A stretch of DNA of 64,000 bases from Halorubrum sp. PV6 (GCF_003990725.2 NZ_CP030064.1:2542001-2606000); one strand, 5' to 3'. Shown: positions 52,582 through 61,696, counted from the first letter of the stretch. The notes: generated from the sequence alone by a model not told the origin. Translations and numbers: made by a program.

Positions 52582-53096
52582 CCCATCGTCCGTCGTCCCG
52601 CGGAGGAGCGCTCGGCGGCGACCTCGACGGGGGTCGGATCAAGGTTGGCGTCAGCGATCTGGCGGTCGCGACCGACGGCGAGACGCTGACGACGAGCGGG
52701 CTCGGCTCCTGCGTCGCCGTCGCGCTCGCCGACCAGACGACGGGCGTCCGCGGACTGGTCCACGCAATGTTGCCGACCAGCGCCGAGACGGACACCGGCA
52801 TCGAACGGCCGGGGAAGTACGTCGACACCGGCATCGAGACGCTCATCGCCGAACTCGAGACGGCGGGCGCGGACCCCGGCCGGCTCGAAGCGCGCGTCGC
52901 CGGGGGCGCGGAGATGCTCGACATCACGGACGCGATCGGGCCGCGAAACGTCGAGCGCACCGAGGAGTACCTCGAAGCGGCGGGGATCCCGGTCGTCGAG
53001 CGAGCCGTCGGAGACGGCGTGGGCCGAACCGTCCGGTTCCGGGCGGACGGTCGCTTGGTCGTGCGGGCGGCGGACGGGTTCGAACGCGTTCTGTGA
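52578..53096 (+). CDS. cheD: Chemoreceptor glutamine deamidase CheD
   Basis: A 172-residue CheD. The catalytic Cys is in TSGLGSCVAVALAD, His in GLVHAMLP, and Ala-Gly-Gly in RVAGGAEMLDI where many homologues carry a catalytic Ser/Thr nearby. The start is a GTG in the GTGA overlap with cheC. It deamidates receptor glutamines and stimulates CheC. No cheA, cheB, cheR or cheW gene is in the window. Confidence 0.93.
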   Translation: MTHRPSSRGGALGGDLDGGRIKVGVSDLAVATDGETLTTSGLGSCVAVALADQTTGVRGLVHAMLPTSAETDTGIERPGKYVDTGIETLIAELETAGADPGRLEARVAGGAEMLDITDAIGPRNVERTEEYLEAAGIPVVERAVGDGVGRTVRFRADGRLVVRAADGFERVL

Positions 53097-53211
53097 GACC
53101 GGACGCGGGGCGGAGCGACGCGCCGTCGCCGCCGACGCACCACGGGTTACCTTCTCACGACTGATATTTTGAGGGGTGAATTGAAGTGTGTTCTGCGGGT
53201 CGTACACGATA

Positions 53212-55014
53212 ATGGGCCTCGAACTACCGGTGTGGGGAGCTCCAACGGCCGCATGGATAGTCGCCACACTGGGGCTCGTCGGTGCGAGCGTCCTCGACAG
53301 GTTCCTCGACGATGGCGACTCCGACGACGACTCCGGAGGCATGGACGGCGACGACGACCCATTCGGCGGTGGGATGGGAGGCGGCGGCGGTGGCGGTGGG
53401 ATGGGAGGCGGCGGCGGCGGTGGCGACGGCTTCGACGACTTCGACGGAATGGACGAGTGGGACGACGAGTTCGACGACGGCGGTGGCGGCGGCGGGTCCG
53501 ACACCGACGAGTTAGAGAAGCGACTCGACGACTTAGAAAACGAGGTCGCGTCGCTCTCGTCGACGGTCTCGACGGTCCGGTCGGAAAACGAGGAGATCTC
53601 GGCCGCCGTCGACGACATCGAGGAGGACGTGCGGAACTTACTCGACATCTACGAGATGGTCACCCGCGGAATCAACCCGTTCGTCGACGACTCCAGCGGT
53701 TTCGACGGGGTCGACGGCGGCGGCGAGGGGTCGTTCGGCCTCTTCGACGACGAGGAGGGCGACGCGGACGCGGACGACGACCTCGACGAAGACGTCGCGA
53801 ACGCGGACGCAGACGGGTTCTTCGACGACGACCTGCTCGACGACGACTTCGAGGACGACGACGAGTTCGGCGAGCTGGACGAGGAACCGGGCGACGACCA
53901 CACGGACGACGGCGACCCCGCCGACGCCGCGTCCGAAACCGCGGCGGCGGACGACGGAGACGACATGAACGACGATGGAAAGAGCTTCAGCGAGCTGAAA
54001 GAGGAGTACGACGCCGGGGAGGCCGACTGGGCCGACGAAGACGGCGCCGAAACGGAGGCGACCCAAGACGAGGACCCGTTCGACGACGGAGACGACTCGT
54101 TCGACGAGGACCTCGGCGGCGAATCGGACCCGTTCGACGACGAGCCGGCCGACGCCGGCGACTCGTTCGACGACGAGATGGGGTTCGACGACGAACCGGT
54201 CGACGAGCCGGCGGCGAACGGCCACGAGCCGGAGCCGGAGCCGGAGCCGGAACCCGAGCCCGACCGCTCGCGCGGCCAGCAGCCCGGCGGCGACCCGGCA
54301 GAGGCGAACGCCGGCGGCTTCGAGTACGTCCGCGAAGACGACCTGTCGGGCACGCGGGGGAAGCCGTACCTCACGGAGCTGCCCGGCGACTACGTCGGGG
54401 ACCTCCTCGTGATGGAGTGGCTGGAGTTCCTCGTCTCCGAGAGTGACGTCACCGACGCGGTGCGCGCCATCAACTACTACGAGCGCATCGAGTGGGTCGG
54501 CGCCGACGCGGCCGCGCGGCTCCGGGACTTCCTCTCCGGGTTCGGCACGATCGACCGCAACCTCGTCGACCGGCCGGGGACCGACCACCTGGTCCGCGAA
54601 CACCACACGCGCAGCCTCCGATACGTGACCCAGCTGAACGGGACGAGCGGCCACCTCCTGCTCCTCGACCGGTGGGACGACCTCGCCGGGGGGTCGCTGG
54701 TCGGCGGCGGCCCGCCGCCGGTCAACGCTGGCGGCCGCGGCAGACACGGTGGACGCGACCGCCGCCAGGCTGACCGCCGCGGCGGTCACGCCCCGCGCGA
54801 AGAGCGGAACGACCGCGACGGGCGGCGCCCGGGCGAGAACGGGCACGGCGAGACAGAGCGACGGGACGGGCGCGGGGAACGGCGGGACGGCCGCGCGGAC
54901 GCCGGCGCCGAAGGCCGCGAGCGCAACGGCGGCTCCTCACGACCGATGAACGACCCGAACCCGCGTTCCGACCGCGCCGACCCGGCCGACGGAGGGTGGG
55001 GCGATGGGCGTTAG
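53212..55014 (+). CDS. arlCE: Fused archaellum motor-scaffold protein ArlCE
   Basis: A 600-residue archaellum accessory protein linking CheY adaptors to the motor. A short hydrophobic N-terminus (WIVATLGLVGASVLDRF) is followed by Gly/Asp-rich low complexity, a coiled coil (about residues 95-130), the ArlC motif LLDIYEMVTRGINPFVDD, a 200-residue Asp/Glu linker, and the ArlD/E domain (about 383-490: PYLTELPGDYVGDLLVMEWL; LLLLDRWDDLAGG). The last 100 residues are Arg/Gly-rich and disordered, unusual for a haloarchaeon. ATG 53212 is preferred over one 24 nt upstream. The stop lies 11 nt inside arlF. Confidence 0.92.
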   Translation: MGLELPVWGAPTAAWIVATLGLVGASVLDRFLDDGDSDDDSGGMDGDDDPFGGGMGGGGGGGGMGGGGGGGDGFDDFDGMDEWDDEFDDGGGGGGSDTDELEKRLDDLENEVASLSSTVSTVRSENEEISAAVDDIEEDVRNLLDIYEMVTRGINPFVDDSSGFDGVDGGGEGSFGLFDDEEGDADADDDLDEDVANADADGFFDDDLLDDDFEDDDEFGELDEEPGDDHTDDGDPADAASETAAADDGDDMNDDGKSFSELKEEYDAGEADWADEDGAETEATQDEDPFDDGDDSFDEDLGGESDPFDDEPADAGDSFDDEMGFDDEPVDEPAANGHEPEPEPEPEPEPDRSRGQQPGGDPAEANAGGFEYVREDDLSGTRGKPYLTELPGDYVGDLLVMEWLEFLVSESDVTDAVRAINYYERIEWVGADAAARLRDFLSGFGTIDRNLVDRPGTDHLVREHHTRSLRYVTQLNGTSGHLLLLDRWDDLAGGSLVGGGPPPVNAGGRGRHGGRDRRQADRRGGHAPREERNDRDGRRPGENGHGETERRDGRGERRDGRADAGAEGRERNGGSSRPMNDPNPRSDRADPADGGWGDGR

Positions 55015-55477
55015 CGTTTCGGCGTCGACGGCCATCATCGTCGCGGGGATGTTCTTCGCGTTTACGACGTTTTACCCCGTCGCGGCGAACAGTTTCGACC
55101 GCGTCGGCGACGCGCAACACAGCATGGGCGAGCGCGCGCTCGAACGCCAGAACACGGCGTTCGCGGTTTCGAACGCGACGTACGACACGACGAATGATGT
55201 GCTCACCGTCACCGCCACCAACGACGGCTCGCTGGGGCTCGTCGCGGACGACGCGACGCTCGTCGTGGGCAACGAGTACGTCGACGTGGGCGGTTCGAAC
55301 GCCATCACGACCGTCGACGGCAACGGCGACACCGCGCTGTGGCTCGGCGGGGAGACCCTCGAGGTGACGGTCGCCCAGGGCGACACGGCGACGACCATCG
55401 GGGACGGCACGCGTGTCGTCCTCGTCGTCGAGTCCGGCGTTCGCGACGCGGCGACGGTGACGGAGGTGACCACGTAA
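55004..55477 (+). CDS. arlF: Archaellum stator-type protein ArlF
   Basis: A 157-residue protein with an N-terminal membrane helix (ASTAIIVAGMFFAFTTFYPVA) and an extracellular beta-sandwich that in homologues binds the S-layer and anchors the motor. The pattern SNATYDTTNDVLTVTATNDGS is typical (shown to SNATYDTTNDVLTVTATNDG). It overlaps arlCE by 11 nt and abuts arlG with no gap. Confidence 0.9.
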   Translation: MGVSVSASTAIIVAGMFFAFTTFYPVAANSFDRVGDAQHSMGERALERQNTAFAVSNATYDTTNDVLTVTATNDGSLGLVADDATLVVGNEYVDVGGSNAITTVDGNGDTALWLGGETLEVTVAQGDTATTIGDGTRVVLVVESGVRDAATVTEVTT

Positions 55478-55969
55478 ATGGCCAGCGTCCCGATCTCACA
55501 CCTGATCCTGTTCATCGCGAGTCTCGTGATAGCCGCCGGCGTTGTCGGCACGATAACCACGGGCGTCGACCGCGTGAGCGCCGCCGTCGACGACGCCGGG
55601 TTGGACGCGACCGAGCAGCTCCGGACCGACGTGACGATCATCTCCGACGCGAGCGCGGGGGTGTACAACGCGAGCGAGGAGAACGTGACGCTCCTGATCA
55701 AAAACACCGGCACCTACCGGCTCGCGCCCGACGGCTCGGATCTCGACATCGTCTTCGACGGCCGGTACGTCCGGCCGAGCGCGACCACCGGCGAACTCGT
55801 CTCCGTGGACGACGGCGCGGCGTGGAGCCGCGGCGACGTGTTGCGGCTCACGATCGACGTGACCGCCCTCGACGGGACGAGCGGCGGGCTCGAAAACGGC
55901 GATCACCGCGTGTACGTCACCGCCAACGGCGACGAGGAGCTGTTCCAGTTCCGCGTGGAGGGCGCCTGA
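55478..55969 (+). CDS. arlG: Archaellum stator-type protein ArlG
   Basis: A 163-residue partner of ArlF with the N-terminal helix ISHLILFIASLVIAAGVVGT and a beta-rich exported domain (VTLLIKNTGTYRLAPDGSDL; TANGDEELFQFRVEG). ArlF and ArlG together form a filament-like connection between motor and S-layer. It begins directly after the arlF stop; arlH follows after 1 nt. Confidence 0.9.
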   Translation: MASVPISHLILFIASLVIAAGVVGTITTGVDRVSAAVDDAGLDATEQLRTDVTIISDASAGVYNASEENVTLLIKNTGTYRLAPDGSDLDIVFDGRYVRPSATTGELVSVDDGAAWSRGDVLRLTIDVTALDGTSGGLENGDHRVYVTANGDEELFQFRVEGA

Positions 55970-55970
55970 G

Positions 55971-56719
55971 ATGCCACACGACAACCTCCTCTCGCTCGGG
56001 TTGGGCGAGCGCGACCGGCTGAACAAAGAGCTCGGCGGGGGATCCCCCGCGGGAGCATCGTGCTCATGGAAGGCGACTACGGGGCCGGGAAAAGCGCCAT
56101 CTCCCAGCGGTTCGCCTACGGGCTGGTCGAGGAGGGCGCGTCGGTGACGATGATGTCGACCGAGCTCACCGTCCGCGGGTTCATCGACCAGATGCACTCG
56201 CTCGAGTACGACATCGTGAAGCCGCTGTTAAAAGAGAAGCTGCTCTTCCTCCACGCCGACTTCGACTCGGGCGGGGCCTTCTCCGACACCGACGGGGAGC
56301 GCAAGGAGCTTCTCAAACGGCTGATGAACGCGGAGGCGATGTGGAACTCCGACGTCGTCTTCCTCGACACCTTCGACGCCATCTTCCGGAACGACCCGAC
56401 GTTCGAGGCGCTGGTCCGGAAAAACGAGGAGCGACAGGCCGCCCTCGAGATCATCTCGTTTTTCCGCGAGATCATCTCGCAGGGGAAGGTCGTGGTGTTG
56501 ACCGTCGACCCCTCGGCGGTCGACGACGACGCCATCGGGCCGTTCCGCTCCATCGCGGACGTCTTCCTCGAACTGGAGATGATCGAGGTCGGCAACGACA
56601 TCCGCCGCCAGGTCAACGTGAAGCGGTTCGCGGGGATGGGCGAGCAGGTCGGCGACACGATCGGGTTCTCGGTCCGTTCCGGAACCGGAATTGTCATCGA
56701 GAGCCGTAGCGTAGCCTAA
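55971..56719 (+). pseudogene. arlH: arlH with a one-base frameshift (archaellum ATPase-fold regulator)
   Basis: ArlH is a RecA-fold protein that binds ATP and controls the ArlI motor. The frame starts correctly at 55971 (MPHDNLLSLGLGERDRLNKE) and reaches LGGG, but the conserved continuation IPRGSIVLMEGDYGAGKSAI lies in another frame. One G is missing in the run 56037-56041 (five G, six needed). As read, translation stops after 58 codons at 56145. With one base restored the product would be 249 residues, the normal length, and all later motifs are intact, including VVFLDTFDAIF (Walker B). Recent event or sequence error. Confidence 0.88.
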
Positions 56720-56722
56720 CCC

Positions 56723-56794
56723 ATGAGCCGACGTACAGTCGTCCCGACGGTCGGGACGCGACCGATCCGACAGGAGGGACGGCCAGACAGATGA
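56723..56794 (+). CDS. Possible 23-aa ORF between arlH and arlI
   Basis: MSRRTVVPTVGTRPIRQEGR then PDR, with its stop overlapping the arlI ATG (ATGA). It is basic, has no known family, and may simply be a frame created by the hairpin sequence it contains. Translational coupling to arlI is conceivable. Confidence 0.2.
   Translation: MSRRTVVPTVGTRPIRQEGRPDR
56741..56759 (+). other. Intercistronic hairpin between arlH and arlI
   Basis: CGTCCCGAC-G-GTCGGGACG is a perfect inverted repeat (8-bp stem, 3-nt loop in practice). It may be an RNA-processing or stabilising element in the arl operon, or a weak attenuator. Confidence 0.45.
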
Positions 56795-58464
56795 CCGAAC
56801 ACGGAACCGCCAAACCGTCGGACGAACTCCGCAAGGCGGCGATGCGCCGGCCGCACCTCCGGGAACACCTGCGGGAGTTCAAACAGATCACCGGGGAGTT
56901 CCCGCTCTTCATCGAAGAGCCGAAAGGCGAGTACGAGTCGAACCGGCCGAACGTCATCTACCCGGTCGGCGGGCCGATTTACAGCCACATCTACGGCGAC
57001 CTCGGCCAGGACACCAAGTACTACGCCATCGAACCGGAGGTGTCGGGCCCGCAGGCGGAGATCCTCAACGAGGTCAAAAACCGGCTGCTCAGGGTGAGCG
57101 GCCAACACAGCGCGCCCGACAGCGAGGCGGAGTACGACGACCTCATCGAGGAGCTGTTAGAGGAGGTCACCCACATCGACGGGCAAAACCAGGGGTTCCG
57201 CGGCAACGTCTCGAAGCTGCTCAACATGGGGAAGCTGTCGGTCACCGAGGAGACCTACGAGAACATCCGCTACCGGCTCAATCGGGACATCGTCGGGCTC
57301 GGTCCCTTAGAGCCGGTGATGCGTGACCCGGCCAACGAGGACATTCACGTCATCGGCCCCAAGGAGTGCCACGTCGATCACGGCACCTACGGCATGCTGG
57401 AGACGACCGTCGACTTCGGGACGCCGAAGGAGTTCGACAACTGGCTGCGCAACATGGGCGAGCGGATCGGCGACCCCCTCTCCGACTCCGACCCCATCGT
57501 CGACTCCACGCTGCCCGACGGGTCGCGTATCAACATCATCTACTCCGACGACGTGTCGCTGAAGGGCTCCTCGCTCACGATCCGGCAGGGCGAGGAGGTG
57601 CCGCTGTCGATCAACCAGATCACCAACTGGGGGACGCTCTCACCGGAGTTGGCGGCGTACCTCTGGCTCTGTCTGGAGAACGAACAGACGGTGTTCGTCG
57701 TCGGGGAGACGGCGTCAGGGAAGACGACGACGCTGAACGCCATCCTGTCGTACATCCCGGACGACTCGAAGATATACACCGCGGAGGACACCGCGGAGGT
57801 CATCCCGCCCCACAGCACCTGGCAGCAGCTGTTGACCCGCGAGGGCGGCGGCGAGGGCTCCTCGGACGTCGACATGTTCGACCTCGTCGCCGCCGCGCTT
57901 CGGTCGCGTCCCGACTACATCATCGTGGGTGAGGTTCGTGGCGCCGAGGGGCGCATGGCGTTCCAGGCGGCCCAGACGGGGCACCCGGTCATGCTGACGT
58001 TCCACGCGTCCGACATCGTCTCGATGATCCAGCGGTTCACCTCCGAGCCGATCAACGTCCCGGAGACGTTCATGGACAACGCCGACGTGGCACTGTTCCA
58101 GAACCGGGTGAAACAGGGCGATAACGTGTTGCGTCGGGTGACGAGCGTCCAGGAGATCGAGGGGTACTCGAAGGAGATGGAGGGGGTCGTCACCCGCGAG
58201 GTGTTCAGCTGGGACCCCGTCGAAGACGAGATCGTCTTCCAGGGGATGAACAACTCCTACGTGTTGGAAGAACAGATCGCGACGCTGTTGGGATACGCGG
58301 ACACCCGCGACATCTACGACGACCTCAAGTTCCGCGCGGAGCTGATCGAACGGATGATCCAGGAGGGCATCCTGGGCTACCACGAGGTCAACGACGCGAT
58401 CAACTCCTTCCAGCGCGACGGCGTCGAGGGACTGCCCTTCGATATGCACCGGAACGTCAGATAG
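56791..58464 (+). CDS. arlI: Archaellum motor ATPase ArlI
   Basis: A 557-residue hexameric ATPase of the type II/IV secretion family that drives assembly and rotation. The N-terminal domain (1-250) is followed by Walker A VVGETASGKTTTLNAIL, the Asp box YTAEDTAEVIPPHSTW, Walker B YIIVGEVRGAEGRM and the His box GHPVMLTFHASD. All catalytic residues are present. The start follows a 71-nt gap after arlH that holds a hairpin. It is intact even though arlH is frameshifted. Confidence 0.95.
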   Translation: MTEHGTAKPSDELRKAAMRRPHLREHLREFKQITGEFPLFIEEPKGEYESNRPNVIYPVGGPIYSHIYGDLGQDTKYYAIEPEVSGPQAEILNEVKNRLLRVSGQHSAPDSEAEYDDLIEELLEEVTHIDGQNQGFRGNVSKLLNMGKLSVTEETYENIRYRLNRDIVGLGPLEPVMRDPANEDIHVIGPKECHVDHGTYGMLETTVDFGTPKEFDNWLRNMGERIGDPLSDSDPIVDSTLPDGSRINIIYSDDVSLKGSSLTIRQGEEVPLSINQITNWGTLSPELAAYLWLCLENEQTVFVVGETASGKTTTLNAILSYIPDDSKIYTAEDTAEVIPPHSTWQQLLTREGGGEGSSDVDMFDLVAAALRSRPDYIIVGEVRGAEGRMAFQAAQTGHPVMLTFHASDIVSMIQRFTSEPINVPETFMDNADVALFQNRVKQGDNVLRRVTSVQEIEGYSKEMEGVVTREVFSWDPVEDEIVFQGMNNSYVLEEQIATLLGYADTRDIYDDLKFRAELIERMIQEGILGYHEVNDAINSFQRDGVEGLPFDMHRNVR

Positions 58465-58465
58465 C

Positions 58466-60202
58466 ATGGCGGTAAAGGAGGTCGGGAACGGGCTGGCGAC
58501 CGCGGCCGAATTGACTTCGGAGATCCTCGCGTCCTACGAGAAGCTCGACATCTCGAAGACGAAGTACATCGGGCTCGTGTTGATCCCGTCGGTCCTGATC
58601 TTCGCCGCGAGCGTCGTCGGCCTGTTCGTCCTTCCGCTGCCGTTCGCGGCGCGGGTTCCCGTCCCGATGTTCGGCGGGCTCGTGTTGGTCTCTGCGGTCA
58701 TCTACCCGAAGATCTATCTCTCCAGTTTAGAGACCAAGATCGACAACCAGCTGCACCTGGTCATGACGCACATGACGGTGTTGTCGACGACGAACATCGA
58801 CCGCATGGAGGTGTTCCGGACGCTGGCGAAAGAAGAGGAGTACGGCGTCGCCGCCGAAGAGATCGGGCGCGTCGTCCACCTCGTCGACACCTGGAACCAG
58901 AGCCTCGACGACGCGTGTCGCCGGCGCGCCGAGGAGGTCCCCTCCGACGCCATGGCCGACTTCTTCGACCGGCTCGGCTACACGATGGGGGCGGGACAGT
59001 CCTTAGAGGAGTTCCTCGTCTCCGAACAGGACGTCATGCTGGCCAAGTACGAGACGCTGTACGAGTCCTCGCTGTCGAACCTGGAGGTCATGAAGGACCT
59101 GTACATGTCGATGATCCTCTCGATGACGTTCGCGCTGGTGTTCGCCATCGTCCTCCCGATCTTGACGGGGAACGACCCGACCGCGACGGTGGCGGCCGTC
59201 ATCGTCCTCTTCGTGTTCGTCCAGCTCGGGTTCTACGCGATGATACGGGCGACCTCGCCGTACGACCCGATCTGGTTTCACCCGGACGAGCGCGCTCCGG
59301 GCGACCTGAAACTGTGGGCGTCGCTCGGGATCGGCGGCGGGCTCTCGTTTCTCATCATCGGGATCACGGCCGCCGGCATGTTCGGGTACGGACCGGGGCT
59401 GCCGGGGCTCCTGTTTTTCATCGACGACGTGCGGCTGCCCCTGTACCTCGCGGTCCCGATCTCGCCGCTTTTCATCACGGGGGTGGTCCTCCGCAACGCA
59501 GAGCAGGCCATCACCTCCCGCGACAACGAGTTCCCCTCGTTTATCCGTGCGCTCGGCGCGACGGAGAGCGCGAAGCAGTCGACGACGACCGACGTGTTGA
59601 CCACCCTGCGGGACAAGAACTTCGGCGCCCTCTCGCCGTCGATAGAGCGGCTCTACCGGCGGCTCAACATGCGAATCAGCACCGAGGGGGCGTGGGAGCA
59701 GTTCACGTACGACACGCGGTCGTACCTCATCCAGAAGTTCTCCGAGATGTACCTCGTGGGGCGGCAGATGGGCGGCGACCCCAAGATGCTCGGCGAGCTG
59801 ATCTCGAAGAACATGAACGCCGTCAACCAGCTCCGCGAACAGCGCCGCCAGGCGGCGATGACCTTCGTGGGGCTCCTCTACGGGATCACGGCGGCGGCGA
59901 CGTTCGCCTTCTTCATCGGGCTGGAGATCGTCGCCATCCTCGCGGAGCTGACCGCCGACTTCCAACTCGACGAGATGGATATCGGACAGATCGTCTACCC
60001 CGGCGCGTACGACATCCCGCTCATCGAGTACCTCCTTCTGACGGTGGTGCTTTTCAACGCCGCGCTCTCCTCGCAGATGATCCGGCGGATCGACGGCGGT
60101 AACCCCGCGAACGGGTACATTCACTTCGTGCTGTTGACGTGGCTGGGCGCGGCGACGGCCGTCGCGACGCGGACGCTCGTCAACGCCATCCTGTCGATTT
60201 GA
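58466..60202 (+). CDS. arlJ: Archaellum membrane platform protein ArlJ
   Basis: A 578-residue polytopic membrane protein forming the motor platform for ArlI. There are about nine hydrophobic segments, the first at LVLIPSVLIFAASVVGLFVL, with two large cytoplasmic loops (EEEYGVAAEEIGRVVHLVDT; ESAKQSTTTDVLTTLRDKNF) typical of GspF/TadC-type proteins. It starts 1 nt after arlI and is the last gene of the operon. It is followed by a 447-bp non-coding repeat region. Confidence 0.95.
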   Translation: MAVKEVGNGLATAAELTSEILASYEKLDISKTKYIGLVLIPSVLIFAASVVGLFVLPLPFAARVPVPMFGGLVLVSAVIYPKIYLSSLETKIDNQLHLVMTHMTVLSTTNIDRMEVFRTLAKEEEYGVAAEEIGRVVHLVDTWNQSLDDACRRRAEEVPSDAMADFFDRLGYTMGAGQSLEEFLVSEQDVMLAKYETLYESSLSNLEVMKDLYMSMILSMTFALVFAIVLPILTGNDPTATVAAVIVLFVFVQLGFYAMIRATSPYDPIWFHPDERAPGDLKLWASLGIGGGLSFLIIGITAAGMFGYGPGLPGLLFFIDDVRLPLYLAVPISPLFITGVVLRNAEQAITSRDNEFPSFIRALGATESAKQSTTTDVLTTLRDKNFGALSPSIERLYRRLNMRISTEGAWEQFTYDTRSYLIQKFSEMYLVGRQMGGDPKMLGELISKNMNAVNQLREQRRQAAMTFVGLLYGITAAATFAFFIGLEIVAILAELTADFQLDEMDIGQIVYPGAYDIPLIEYLLLTVVLFNAALSSQMIRRIDGGNPANGYIHFVLLTWLGAATAVATRTLVNAILSI

Positions 60203-60649
60203 GCGTCGGGTCGAGATGTCGATCAGTTATACCTGATCGAGTTCGGAGCGGCGGGGGTGGCGCCGAAGCCCCAGCCGCTCGTTTATAAATCGTTGCTGGC
60301 AGATCGACCCTGAACACCGCCAAAGCCCCAGCCGCTCGTTTATAAATCGTTGTTGGCGGATCGACCCTGAACACCGCCAAAGCCCCAGCCGCGACGACTC
60401 GCGCACCTCGCTGCGGTCCGCAGTCGCTCACTACGTTCGCTCCTTGCGGTCCTTACGTCGGTGTGCTTCGTCCTCGCGGCTGCCCCTTTGAGTCCCGCCC
60501 GCCCCGCACAGCACCGCACCTCACGCCTCCCCAGCCTCGCGGCTCCCTCCGGTCGCCGCGTCCCTCGCGCGCGCTGTTCGCGCCCTTCGGGCCGCTCACA
60601 GGCGCGCGCCACCGCACTGTGATATATAATATAAATCGTCCCTCGCGGG
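60203..60649. repeat. Repeat-rich non-coding element between arlJ and the epimerase gene
   Basis: No acceptable gene on either strand in 447 bp. It holds a 57-bp tandem repeat (60261-60392), then GC-rich sequence with inverted repeats (e.g. CTGCGG-T-CCGCAG at 60411-60423) and motifs I recall as widespread in haloarchaeal intergenic DNA (CCCCTTTGAGTCCCGCCC near 60482), ending in an AT-only stretch ATATATAATATAAAT (60622-60636). It is likely a dispersed repetitive or non-autonomous element; it could also produce RNA. Confidence 0.6.
60261..60392. repeat. 57-bp tandem repeat, 2.3 units, with internal TATA-like box
   Basis: Units begin at 60261, 60318 and 60375; the third stops after 18 nt. Units 1 and 2 differ at about three positions. 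Each full unit contains GTTTATAAATCG, a near-consensus box A, flanked by GC-rich arms. Confidence 0.85.
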
Positions 60650-61588
60650 CTACCGATCGAACAGCGTCGGCTCGGAATCGTCCTCTTCGGCCGCCTCGCG
60701 CCACGAACGGGCGGGCGCCCAGTCGAACAGCCGCTCGGCTTTTCGCGTCGCGTAGGCGCTCCGGTCGTCGCCGTCCGCTATCGCCGCCTCATCGACCGCG
60801 CAGTCGTCCGGTATCAGGCCGTACGATTCGCGCAACAGGTCGAGGAGCGGCCGTCCGAGCGCGTTGTCGGCGGCGACGCAGTTGACGGCCTCGTGGGTAC
60901 CCGGAGCCACCGCCGGGGCAGTCCCCGTCGTGCCCGCGAGCGCGGCCGCGACGAGGTCCGCCACGTCGCGAGCGTCGACGTACGACCAGAAGTTGCCGGC
61001 GCCCGCGTCGAGGTCGCCGACGTAGTCGTCGCTCCGGCAGGCGTACGCGCCGGGATACTGGATCCACGACGGCCGGATCGACACCGCCGGGACGCCCTCG
61101 CGCCGGGCGACGGCCCCCGCCGCGGCCTCCGCCGTCACCTTCGAGAGCCCGTACGGGTCTTCGGGTTCGAGGGGGTGGGCTTCCGTGATCGGCAGTTCGT
61201 CGGGGAACGGCGTCGGATCGGCGAAGAAGAAGCCGTACGCGCCGTCGCTGGAGGCTTGGACGATCCGGGCATCAGCGCGTCCGGCGGCGTCGAGGACGTT
61301 CTTCGCGGCGTGGACGTTCGTCTCGAACACGCGACCGTCGGGGTGGGTGCCGGCGACGGGAATCGCCGCCCAGTGAACGACCGCGTCGGGGTCGACCGCG
61401 TGGACGACGTCAAGCGCCTCTCCGCGGTCGGCGAGGTCGGCCGCGCGGAACGAGACGTGTGGGGCCGGGTCGGCGTCCGGGCCGGGGTGGTCGTAGTCGA
61501 CGACGACGACCTCGTAGTCGCCCGCGAGCCGGTCGACGACCCAGCGCCCGGAGGCGCCGCGACCGCCGGTGACGAGGACAGTCTCCAT
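60650..61588 (-). CDS. NAD-dependent epimerase/dehydratase (extended SDR)
   Basis: A 312-residue extended short-chain dehydrogenase. The NAD motif is VLVTGGRGASGRWVVDRL at the N-terminus, then the acidic DYDHPG. Catalytic YGLSKVTAE supplies Tyr-x-x-x-Lys, with a Ser in IVQASSDGAYG. The start METVLVTGG is clear; the long frame upstream is antisense to htpX. The substrate may be a nucleotide sugar, possibly serving surface glycosylation, but no other sugar gene is adjacent. Confidence 0.9.
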   Translation of the reverse strand: METVLVTGGRGASGRWVVDRLAGDYEVVVVDYDHPGPDADPAPHVSFRAADLADRGEALDVVHAVDPDAVVHWAAIPVAGTHPDGRVFETNVHAAKNVLDAAGRADARIVQASSDGAYGFFFADPTPFPDELPITEAHPLEPEDPYGLSKVTAEAAAGAVARREGVPAVSIRPSWIQYPGAYACRSDDYVGDLDAGAGNFWSYVDARDVADLVAAALAGTTGTAPAVAPGTHEAVNCVAADNALGRPLLDLLRESYGLIPDDCAVDEAAIADGDDRSAYATRKAERLFDWAPARSWREAAEEDDSEPTLFDR

Positions 61589-61666
61589 GGGTGCGCGTGG
61601 CCGGGGCGAGTGAAAAGCGCTGCCGTCGCCGTCGGGCGACTCCGGGGCGTTCGGGGGTCCGGCAGG

Positions 61667-61673
61667 CTTTAAC
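61667..61673 (+). promoter_or_regulatory. TATA-like box of htpX
   Basis: CTTTAAC centred about 27 nt before ATG 61697, leaderless spacing. Confidence 0.45.
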
Positions 61674-61696
61674 GCGCCGAGGAGTAATTTACGGGT

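Noticed and set aside
60261-60392. Possible CRISPR array
   Set aside because: Units are directly adjacent with no unique spacers, only 2.3 copies, and there are no cas genes.
60180-60431. Minus-strand frame with repeated AGALAVFRVD peptides
   Set aside because: The peptide repeat is just translation of the 57-bp DNA repeat; such frames are commonly mis-annotated in haloarchaea.
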